From: UBA10646 sp046296295
Lineage (GTDB): Bacteria; Bacteroidota; Bacteroidia; Chitinophagales; Chitinophagaceae
Assembly (NCBI GenBank): GCA_046296295.1
Contig: JBKBLG010000007.1
Location: 78,064-142,063 of the forward strand
Direction: 5' to 3'
DNA length: 64,000 nucleotides
The position numbers and the translations under genes were made by a program. The notes beneath the pieces were generated by a model. That model saw nothing but the letters and a program-made list of their open reading frames with translations, made no database searches and had not been told where the DNA came from. Each line of letters opens with the position of its first letter. Position 1 is the first letter of the stretch. Below, piece after piece: positions 8,838-16,906 of this stretch.

Positions 8838-11759
8838 ATGAAGTACCCCGGAAAAGCGTTTTTAATGAGGTTTAAACTACTAGCCATATTGTTATGTTTA
8901 ATGGCCACTTTATGTGCTGATAATAGCTATGCACAGCTTGTTAAAACTAAACGAACCAATGCCGACGAATTGTTGGAAATGGCGCAGCTACATTACAATA
9001 ATCGTAATTATTATAAGGCGATACAAGTATGTAAGCAGGGCTTGCAAAGACGACCTGATTATGTAGACTTACACTTCTTATTAGGTAGGGCATACGTACA
9101 GGTTAATCAGTTTGATAGTGCCCGTTTAGAATTTCAATATGTGTTGCATGAAGTGCCACGCTATCGTGAAGCATACTTAGCAGCCATGAATATGGAACTC
9201 AAAATTGGCCGCAATCAAGAGGCACTCTGTTATGCTGATGATGGCTTATACTTTTTTCCGAACGATCGAGAGTTTATGCTAAAAAAACTCGCCATCCTAG
9301 AAACCTTAAAATATTACAGATATAGCGATAACTATGCTCAACGTTTAGTAAATAAATATCCGGAAGATACTATACTCTTACAATACTATACTTCCTATAA
9401 AACTGAGCATGCTGCCATGTATATGAAACAAGGTAACATGGCTAGGGCTAGATATGAGTATGAAAAAATATTAGAACTATCGCCTGGTAATAAAGAAGCA
9501 TTAGAAGCCATCACCAATATTGAAATACGTAGCGGTAACTACGAAAATTCATTGGCATTTGTAAATAGAGCATTGATTTCAAATCCAAACGATTATGAAA
9601 TGCTCTTACGTAAAGTTGGATTGTTAGAAGAACTCAAGCGTTATCCTGAAGCCATTGAACTCTCACAAAAAATGATGAGCTTATTCCCCGGCGATGCTAA
9701 GATAAGAACCATCAATTCCGAGTTACGTATGGCTGCTGGTAGGTACTATATGGGTACCGACCCTTACATACAGTTTCAGTCTGTATTAGAGCGAAACCCC
9801 TCTAATAGAGATGCCTTGAATTATGTGATATCACTTAGCTTTCAAAGAGGTTTGTACGATGAGAGTTTGAATTGGACTAACAGAGCCTTACGCTACTATC
9901 CGAATGATAGAGATTTGATTAATCGTAAGATTGATAACTTAACCAAATTAGAACGCTACGGTGCTGCCGCTGACTTAGCAGAACGCCGTTGGAAACAATC
10001 GCCAACCGCCGATAACCAAGAAACATTTTTAGAATTAAAAACCCTTGCTGGTCGTCAGTATTTACAGTCAATGGATATGGATAGTGCTTTGCTTACCTTT
10101 CAAAAGGTACTCGAAGTTAATCCAAGCTATCCAATGGCTATGAACTACAGCATTAACATATTAGCCGGCCAGAAAAAATATGATGAGGCAATAGCTTTGG
10201 TAGATAGGTCGCTTACTTATTATCCAGACGATCCGTTTTTATTGTTCAAAAAGTCTGCTATACTTTCTGAGTATGAAAAGTATGAAGAAGCAAGTATGAT
10301 AATGTACGATTTAATGGTACGTTATCCGGATAATGAACGCTACCTGAATACTTTCATTGAACAGAAGATGGATTATGGTAGATTGATGATGAAAGCAGAA
10401 GAATTCGATAATGCAAGAGAACAATTCAAAGCTGTAGTAGAATTACGTCCGAGTAATTTAGATGCTATTAATTACCTAGCTAACATTGAAATAGCAACTA
10501 AGCATTACGATAGTGCTTTGAATGTTGTAGAACAAGGCTTGCTTATGTACCCTAACAACAAAGATTTGTTAGTGAAAAAGAGTGCCATTCTCGAAAATAT
10601 GAGAGATTTTCAGAATGCTTATCAAATTACTGCCGATTTGGTACGTCGTTATCCTTATAATGTTAAGTTGCGTCAGGCTTACATTGATCAGTTACTTGCA
10701 AGTGGTAGAAAATACAACAACGAAGGTCGTGCCGATAGTGCTATTAGGGAGTTCAAAAAAGTACTTGATATTGCACCGAAAGACACCAATGCATTAGCAT
10801 ATTTATCGAATACCTACATTCAGACAGAACAATTAGATAGTGCATTAGCTTATACCAATAAGGCTCTTGGCTATTTTCCTGAGAACGATTTCTTTACCTT
10901 AAAACGTGCTGTTATCTTCGAAAAGCGTAATCAATTTGATACTGCTTTTAAAGCAGCCGATAGTGTATTAAAGCGTAACCCACTTAATATCAATTATATC
11001 GATTATGCCAATTATTTATTGAGTAGAACTTTCAGAAATCAACTAGGCTTTCAATTTTTATACAGTACCATAGAAGATGATAACTTACAGCGTACAAGAG
11101 CGAATATTGCAACCATACAATACCTACGTTTCTTAAAAAACAACAAAGGTACCATTGGTGGTCGCTTAAATTATGCAGGCCGTGCAATAGGTACTGGCAT
11201 TCAGGTTGAACTTGAAACCTATTATAATCACAACAAAAAGTATACAAGTTATGCAAATGTTGGTTTAGCAAACGAATTGGTATTTCCGCAATTGAAATTA
11301 GCTTACTCTATTTATAGAAATTTTCCTAAACGTTGGGAGGGTGAGTTAGGTATTCGTTATCTAAACTTTCCGAATTTCAATACAACTTCCGTATCAATTC
11401 TTGCTGGTGTTGCTCGTACTTATGGCGATTTTTGGGCTAACATTAAAGGTTATACCATTGCCGCACAAGGCCAAAATTACTTCGCAGCACAATTTACCGC
11501 AAGGCAATACTTAAACGATAAAAGCGATTTCTTGAGTGCAACATTCGGTTATGGTAATAGTCCCGATGAGTTTAGCCGTAACCAATTATTGCCAACTAAC
11601 TTAGGTAACCCCACCTATAACATTGGTGTAGGATATCAAAAAGTATTTGCATATCGCAACACACTGAGTATTAACGGTAACTGGTTTAATCAGAAAAAAG
11701 GAACCGGTACGTTCAGAAATCAGTACGATATATTCGTACAGTTTTTACGTAAGTTCTAA
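8838..11759 (+). CDS. TPR-repeat protein with C-terminal YaiO-type outer membrane barrel
   Basis: The 973-residue protein has a signal peptide (hydrophobic LLAILLCLMATLC, cleavage near SYAQ), about 700 residues of tetratricopeptide repeats in periplasmic position (recurring ALEVNPSYPMA, YPDD and YPNN turns), and a C-terminal beta-barrel of about 240 residues ending in Phe, of the YaiO family. TPR plus barrel is the arrangement of BcsC/PgaA-type export porins, so it probably guides the polymer made by the upstream synthases across the outer membrane. The start is uncertain: the ATG at 8838 overlaps the repeat CCTTACGGCAAATG, and the ATG at 8865 gives a more classical signal peptide. A repeat copy near the 3' end (11493) is read FTAR. 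Confidence 0.85.
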   Translation: MKYPGKAFLMRFKLLAILLCLMATLCADNSYAQLVKTKRTNADELLEMAQLHYNNRNYYKAIQVCKQGLQRRPDYVDLHFLLGRAYVQVNQFDSARLEFQYVLHEVPRYREAYLAAMNMELKIGRNQEALCYADDGLYFFPNDREFMLKKLAILETLKYYRYSDNYAQRLVNKYPEDTILLQYYTSYKTEHAAMYMKQGNMARARYEYEKILELSPGNKEALEAITNIEIRSGNYENSLAFVNRALISNPNDYEMLLRKVGLLEELKRYPEAIELSQKMMSLFPGDAKIRTINSELRMAAGRYYMGTDPYIQFQSVLERNPSNRDALNYVISLSFQRGLYDESLNWTNRALRYYPNDRDLINRKIDNLTKLERYGAAADLAERRWKQSPTADNQETFLELKTLAGRQYLQSMDMDSALLTFQKVLEVNPSYPMAMNYSINILAGQKKYDEAIALVDRSLTYYPDDPFLLFKKSAILSEYEKYEEASMIMYDLMVRYPDNERYLNTFIEQKMDYGRLMMKAEEFDNAREQFKAVVELRPSNLDAINYLANIEIATKHYDSALNVVEQGLLMYPNNKDLLVKKSAILENMRDFQNAYQITADLVRRYPYNVKLRQAYIDQLLASGRKYNNEGRADSAIREFKKVLDIAPKDTNALAYLSNTYIQTEQLDSALAYTNKALGYFPENDFFTLKRAVIFEKRNQFDTAFKAADSVLKRNPLNINYIDYANYLLSRTFRNQLGFQFLYSTIEDDNLQRTRANIATIQYLRFLKNNKGTIGGRLNYAGRAIGTGIQVELETYYNHNKKYTSYANVGLANELVFPQLKLAYSIYRNFPKRWEGELGIRYLNFPNFNTTSVSILAGVARTYGDFWANIKGYTIAAQGQNYFAAQFTARQYLNDKSDFLSATFGYGNSPDEFSRNQLLPTNLGNPTYNIGVGYQKVFAYRNTLSINGNWFNQKKGTGTFRNQYDIFVQFLRKF

Positions 11760-11788
11760 CGTTATTATACATATTTACAACTTATCTT

Positions 11789-11826
11789 AGGCTTATGAAA
11801 CAATATGTATTCATAAGCCTTTTTTT
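11789..11826 (+). terminator. Intrinsic terminator overlapping the next start codon
   Basis: An 11-bp perfect stem (11789-11799 with 11810-11820) with a 10-nt loop is followed by seven T. It sits 30 bp after the TPR-YaiO stop. The ATG of the next gene (11795-11797) lies inside the left arm and the T run lies in its signal-peptide codons. Confidence 0.75.
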
Positions 11827-14050
11827 ATATCTGTTTTTGTTGGTGGCAGGCTGTAAAGCTAAAGGACAAATATTGCTAGTAAGTGAAGGAAAAGCTCAAA
11901 TGAATATTATAATTCCCGGAAAGCCAACAGCAAATGAACAGAAGGCAGCAACAATATTGCAACACTATATTAAACTAATTACAGGCGTTCAACCATTGAT
12001 TGAAAAAGAAACTGGTTTTAGAGGAGAGGCAGGCATTTATGTGGGTGAAACCTACAGAGGCACAAAGTATTACAGTAAAAAATTACCTCCAGAAGCTTTG
12101 TTAATTGCTACTGATAACAATAATATGTATCTGAAAGGCGGCAGCGGTAAAGGTATTATTTATGCGGTGTACACATTGCTTGATACTTATTTTGGTTGTA
12201 AGAAATGGGCTAACGAAAGGCCTTACATTGCTGTAAACCCATCGTTAAGTATACCTAAAGGTATTGAAGACATGCAAGCGCCAGCTATGCAGTTTAGGCA
12301 AGTGTACTTTCCGGCAACTATAGAAGATGAATTTTTAGATTGGCATAAACTACATCGGATAGATGATTTATGGGGTTTATGGGGGCATAAAATGAATAAG
12401 ATATTACCGCCCGAAAAATACTTTGCAACACATCCGGAATATTTTGCATTGGTTAATGGTAAGCGTAATCCTGCACAACCCGATTTTTCAAACAAAGAAG
12501 TGCTCAAAATTACCATTGATTATTTGCGTAAGGCATTCGAACAAAACCCCGATGCAATCTACTGGAGTATTAGTATTAACGACGATATCCGTTATACACA
12601 AACACCTGAAGCACAAGCTATTGATAACATCGAGGGTGGGCCAACCGGCACACTACTACGCTTTGTGAATGAAGTTGCAAAAGCATTTCCTGATAAACAA
12701 TTCACCACCTTAGCTTATTTGTATGCTAGCAAGCCACCGCGTGTAACCAGCCCCGCCAACAACGTAATACCCATATTAAGCAGTATAGATGCGTACAGAA
12801 CCAAACCTTTAGCTATAGAGCCATCGGCCGCTGCTTTCAGATCGCATCTTGAAGGTTGGGCAGCTATTAGCAAGCGGGTTTTTGTATGGGATTATTACAC
12901 GCAGTTTACCAATTATCTGGCTCCGTTTCCTGATCTACACACGCTGCAACCCAACATACAATACTTGCAGCAACATAAAGTAGCAGGTGTATTTGCACAA
13001 GGCAGCAATGATACTTATGCCGATGCTGCACCATTAAAAACCTATCTCTTAGCGAAGTTACTCTGGAACCCTAACATAGATTTCGAGAAAGAAAAAAATA
13101 GTTTTATCGAAGGCTATTATGGTAATGCTGCCCTTGCGGTAAAAAAGTATTTCAATACACTACAAAACTACTTTGAAAAATTTGGGAAGCAATTAGATAT
13201 TTATGGCAATCCGGTGAAAGATATCAAAGGGTTTCTACGACCAGAACACATTGATGTATTAAGTAATTATTTAGACGACGCCGAGGCATCGGCAGAAGCC
13301 GATAAAAAAATAGCACAACATGTTCAACAGCTACGTTTATCTTTAGAGTACACAGTACTGCAACAAAGCAAATTTTTTGGTTTAGATAAATATGGCTACT
13401 TACAATGGAATGCCGATAAAGAACAGTATGAAGTAAAACCTAATTGGCTGCAACGCGTACAAAAATTTGTAGCCAACTGCAAAGCATTCAATGTGAAACT
13501 GCTAAGTGAAGATGGTATCACACCCGAACAGTACGAAGCAGCATGGATAGCGTTATTAAACAAACCTTATGTTACCAGCAAAGCTATTAATGCCGATATT
13601 CAGCTTGCAACACCTTTCGAAGAAGATAATGTTAATAAAGGCAAGCGAACTTTAATAGATGGTGTAGAAGGCGATACTGATTTCAGTTATAATTGGTTAC
13701 TCTTTTACCGTAAGGCAATTGAGGCTACATTACAATTCAAAGAAAATACTTATATAAAAACGGTTGATATTCCTATGTTGCACTATCCAAGGCATAGTAT
13801 TTTTTGCGCTGCTAGTATAATGCTTTATGGTTCTAAAAATGGTAAGCAATTTGAACTTATACAAACACAAGTACCTAATTTTAATATTAGTTCAGAAACT
13901 AAAACAGGCAGTATTTATCGCTTTAGCTTTAAGCTCAACGATAGTTATAAAGCACTAAAAATTGTTGCTACTCCATTAGAAAAAAATCCTGATTGGTTAC
14001 CTTACGGTAAATTAATAACGCTGGCAGCTAGCGAAATTGCAGTATACTAA
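11795..14050 (+). CDS. DUF4838 family lipoprotein
   Basis: A 751-residue lipoprotein: the signal peptide ends in LLVAGC, so Cys20 is the probable lipidated residue. Residues about 40-140 resemble the N-terminal domain shared with family 67 alpha-glucuronidases (ATILQHYIKLITGV, GGSGKGIIYAVYTLLDTYFGCKKW), followed by the DUF4838 core (WHKLHRIDDLWGLWGH, SISINDD) and a C-terminal region that may be a carbohydrate-binding beta-sandwich. It is likely a cell-surface or periplasmic glycan-active protein; enzymatic activity is not established for the family as far as I know. Its start codon lies inside an intrinsic terminator. Three repeat copies lie within it (13132, 13704, 14000), read in three different frames. 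Confidence 0.85.
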   Translation: MKQYVFISLFLYLFLLVAGCKAKGQILLVSEGKAQMNIIIPGKPTANEQKAATILQHYIKLITGVQPLIEKETGFRGEAGIYVGETYRGTKYYSKKLPPEALLIATDNNNMYLKGGSGKGIIYAVYTLLDTYFGCKKWANERPYIAVNPSLSIPKGIEDMQAPAMQFRQVYFPATIEDEFLDWHKLHRIDDLWGLWGHKMNKILPPEKYFATHPEYFALVNGKRNPAQPDFSNKEVLKITIDYLRKAFEQNPDAIYWSISINDDIRYTQTPEAQAIDNIEGGPTGTLLRFVNEVAKAFPDKQFTTLAYLYASKPPRVTSPANNVIPILSSIDAYRTKPLAIEPSAAAFRSHLEGWAAISKRVFVWDYYTQFTNYLAPFPDLHTLQPNIQYLQQHKVAGVFAQGSNDTYADAAPLKTYLLAKLLWNPNIDFEKEKNSFIEGYYGNAALAVKKYFNTLQNYFEKFGKQLDIYGNPVKDIKGFLRPEHIDVLSNYLDDAEASAEADKKIAQHVQQLRLSLEYTVLQQSKFFGLDKYGYLQWNADKEQYEVKPNWLQRVQKFVANCKAFNVKLLSEDGITPEQYEAAWIALLNKPYVTSKAINADIQLATPFEEDNVNKGKRTLIDGVEGDTDFSYNWLLFYRKAIEATLQFKENTYIKTVDIPMLHYPRHSIFCAASIMLYGSKNGKQFELIQTQVPNFNISSETKTGSIYRFSFKLNDSYKALKIVATPLEKNPDWLPYGKLITLAASEIAVY

Positions 14051-14103
14051 TTTCAAAAAAGAGACTAAATTGTAGCCCACTACGTTAATATAGCAGAACG
14101 TGT

Positions 14104-15945
14104 TTGCCATTGAAACAAAAGAAGATCATAGTATTACCGAAACACCTAAGGGCGTGGGGTCAATGTATGCTAGTATGGTTAGCATTGGTATGTTATAATA
14201 ATACATTGTTAGCACAAGATAGCATTATACAAAAGCAAACATGTTGGCAACGTTGGAAGCAAAGTGCTATCAAAAGTATTTATACCAACAACCCTGTTGA
14301 AAAAGTAGTGGCAGCAGTGGCTAGCGAGCATCCGGCACAAAAACACACAGGTAAGTTTATCAGGCACATATTTTTTTCGCAAGTACCTTATGGTGGTAGC
14401 ATTTTCGATACAATTAAGCGAAGTAATGCCTTACAACGTATGATTGATGAAATACATATTAACACTAGAAAAGATGCGTTGCGTAGTTTTTTATTCTTAA
14501 AAAAAGGAGATGTGCTTGATGTATATGCACTACAAGATAATGAACGCTTACTGCGAGATTTACCATTTATTCAAGATGCAAAAATTGAAACATTTACCAC
14601 TATATATCCCGATTCAGTTGATTTAATCATTACAACAAAAGATGTTTTTAGCATCGGTGGCGATGTAAGACGTATTAGTAAAAATTTTGCTGCCGCAAAC
14701 TTGTATGATCAAAATTTTTTAGGCCGTGCACAACGCTTACAATTTGGTTTTTTATACGACGAAAAGAGAACACCGACCTTAGCCGGTGAAATGAGTTATA
14801 CTAAGTATAATATTGCTAACACTTTTATTGCATTACAACTAAGGCATGCTGCAACAGCCAATAGTACATTACTCGGTGGTTTGTACGATAGGGTAACTGA
14901 AATTAATGCAAATAGAGGGCTGTACACCACTAAAGCCACTTGGGCAGGCGGCTTTCGGCTAGCCCAACATACTTCTGTTGGTAATGGGAGGGCAGCCGAT
15001 ACTTTAAGTTATAAATATACCACTGGCGATGTATGGTACGGGGTTAACTTAGGAGCTAGAAAAAAGCAATATAACGATAGCAGTTATCGTAATAGTAAGT
15101 TCATTGCCTTACGTTATTTTGAACGTAGGTTTGTGTACTTGCCCAATGTTCAGAACAACAAGTTTCCACAAACATTCTATAACCAACAGCAGTTATTAGC
15201 AGAGTTTAGTTTATTTAACATCAATTTTAGGCGTAGTAACTTTATTTATGGCTTCGGCAGAACAGAAGATATTCCCTACGGACTAAATCATCGGTTTACT
15301 GTTGGGGTTAATAATTATCAGCACGTGAAGCGGTTTTATATTGGTGTAGATGTTCAGAAAATTATGCTCATGCAGAGCGGTGCTTTTACCAGTATTCGAC
15401 TTGCGGCAGGTGCAAATAAAAGCGAGCAACAATGGGAAGACAATACTTTTTTTACCGATGTTAGTTATACGAGTAAGTTAATTACACGCCACAACTGTTA
15501 TATGAGAAATATTATTTCTGCTAATATTGCTTTCATTAGTAATAGAACACAATTGTTGCCTTTAAACATTAACAACCCATACGGTATACAAGATTTGAGG
15601 AGTGATACCATTCTTGGTAATAAGCGTATTAAACTTGAAGCACAAAACTTACTCTTTACAAAATGGAATCTATTTGGCTTCAACATAGGCTTTGTGAACT
15701 TTATTGAGTGGTCATTAATAGCCGAGGAATCAAAACAAGTTTTTGGTGGCGATGGCTTCGGTGCTTTGGGTACTGGTTTGAGAGTTAGAAATGAAGCCCT
15801 AGTATTTGGCACGATAGAAGCAAAGTTGAGATGGTTTCCAAGAGTGGTAACAGGTAATGCTTTTTCATTCACACTCACTTCCAACTTACAAGTACGTTAT
15901 AGTGGTGCCTTTGTAAGAGCACCTCAAACTGCGTATTTGCAGTAA
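14104..15945 (+). CDS. Outer membrane protein with POTRA-like N-terminal domain
   Basis: The 613-residue protein has an N-terminal hydrophobic signal (MLVWLALVCY, cleavage near LLAQ). A segment at about 120-185 looks like a POTRA domain (LRSFLFLKKGDVLDVYALQDNERLL, then FIQDAKI), and a long C-terminal part is rich in alternating aromatic strands, as in BamA/TamA-type or related barrels. Substrate unknown. No ATG gives a charged n-region: the listed start is TTG at 14104, with a second TTG at 14110 and an ATG at 14167 just before the hydrophobic core. It converges on the next gene with only 8 bp between. Confidence 0.65.
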   Translation: MPLKQKKIIVLPKHLRAWGQCMLVWLALVCYNNTLLAQDSIIQKQTCWQRWKQSAIKSIYTNNPVEKVVAAVASEHPAQKHTGKFIRHIFFSQVPYGGSIFDTIKRSNALQRMIDEIHINTRKDALRSFLFLKKGDVLDVYALQDNERLLRDLPFIQDAKIETFTTIYPDSVDLIITTKDVFSIGGDVRRISKNFAAANLYDQNFLGRAQRLQFGFLYDEKRTPTLAGEMSYTKYNIANTFIALQLRHAATANSTLLGGLYDRVTEINANRGLYTTKATWAGGFRLAQHTSVGNGRAADTLSYKYTTGDVWYGVNLGARKKQYNDSSYRNSKFIALRYFERRFVYLPNVQNNKFPQTFYNQQQLLAEFSLFNINFRRSNFIYGFGRTEDIPYGLNHRFTVGVNNYQHVKRFYIGVDVQKIMLMQSGAFTSIRLAAGANKSEQQWEDNTFFTDVSYTSKLITRHNCYMRNIISANIAFISNRTQLLPLNINNPYGIQDLRSDTILGNKRIKLEAQNLLFTKWNLFGFNIGFVNFIEWSLIAEESKQVFGGDGFGALGTGLRVRNEALVFGTIEAKLRWFPRVVTGNAFSFTLTSNLQVRYSGAFVRAPQTAYLQ

Positions 15946-15953
15946 TGAAAGAT

Positions 15954-16826
15954 TTATTTTTTGAACTTTCCCTTTACCTTTTTAAGTATGCTCATAACTC
16001 CATCTATAATCGTGTAAAACAAAACACGATTACAAAATGCATTCCACTGCCCATGTTGATAGGCATACCTTAAAAAACGACGCTTACATTGATAGTGAAT
16101 TTCAAAAACATTTTTAGATTGCCTGCGATTGCCGGTAATAGATGCTGTATGGGTTCGGTATAAAAGTAATGGCTCATTTATTTTTTCAATACGTTTATTA
16201 AGAGAAAGCATCCATAACCATAAATCATAATCTTCTGCAAGTGATAGATTTTTTTCTTTTGCATTATGTGCTAAATAATCGCTACCATAGAACGTAGTTA
16301 GATCTCGGTAATACACATCTTGTATATGTTTTTTATTAAACATTACTGAAGGGTGTGCAATGCAATTATCTTTAGGAAGATATTGCCTGATTGCTTCAGC
16401 AGTAGTATACTTCAAATCTTGTGGCCAAACCATATCAATAAAATGCCCCGAAGCATCAATATATTTAATGGTACTTGCTACCATTGCTGTGGTGGGGTTT
16501 GCTAACAGCCAAGCTACTTGTTTTTCTAAACGCGTAGGCTCACAAATATCATCACTGTCGAGCCTTGCAATAAAATCGCCGTTTGCTAATTGTAGCCCTT
16601 TATTAAGAGTATAAATTAATCCATGATTTTTATCATTAGCTATGTAGCGAATACGTTGGTCGGTAAAGCTTTTGATAATCTTGGCAGATGCATCTGTACT
16701 ACCATCGTCTAATACCAATAATTCAAAGTGTTGATAGGTTTGTTTTAATACACTCTCTATCGAAGCAGCAATAAAGGCTGCCGAATTGTACACAGGTAGT
16801 ATAATGGTAACAAGTACTTGCTGCAT
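15954..16826 (-). CDS. Family 2 glycosyltransferase (soluble type)
   Basis: A 290-residue GT-A fold transferase with no evident membrane helices: ILPVYNSAAFIAASIESVL at the start, LDDGSTDAS near residue 40, and ARLDSDD (DxD) near residue 90, followed by a WLLANP segment. It likely transfers one sugar in surface glycan or lipopolysaccharide assembly. The ATG at 16826 (MQQVLV) gives the usual spacing to the first beta strand; an in-frame ATG four codons earlier (16838) is possible. The upstream gap holds one repeat copy and the terminator of the YfhO gene. Confidence 0.85.
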   Translation of the reverse strand: MQQVLVTIILPVYNSAAFIAASIESVLKQTYQHFELLVLDDGSTDASAKIIKSFTDQRIRYIANDKNHGLIYTLNKGLQLANGDFIARLDSDDICEPTRLEKQVAWLLANPTTAMVASTIKYIDASGHFIDMVWPQDLKYTTAEAIRQYLPKDNCIAHPSVMFNKKHIQDVYYRDLTTFYGSDYLAHNAKEKNLSLAEDYDLWLWMLSLNKRIEKINEPLLLYRTHTASITGNRRQSKNVFEIHYQCKRRFLRYAYQHGQWNAFCNRVLFYTIIDGVMSILKKVKGKFKK

Positions 16827-16843
16827 GATACAATACAAATTAA

Positions 16844-16883
16844 CCTTACGGTAAAAGCGCTATGCTTATATGCATAGCGCTTT
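16844..16883 (-). terminator. Hairpin terminator of the YfhO gene, fused to a repeat copy
   Basis: A 12-bp perfect stem (16854-16865 with 16872-16883) with a 6-nt loop lies 24 bp after the stop of the minus-strand YfhO gene. On the minus strand it is followed by TTTT, which belongs to the adjoining repeat TTTACCGTAAGG (16844-16855). The repeat thus supplies the U-tract. Confidence 0.65.
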
Positions 16884-16906
16884 CTATTTGTGACCTTGTT
16901 ATGGAG

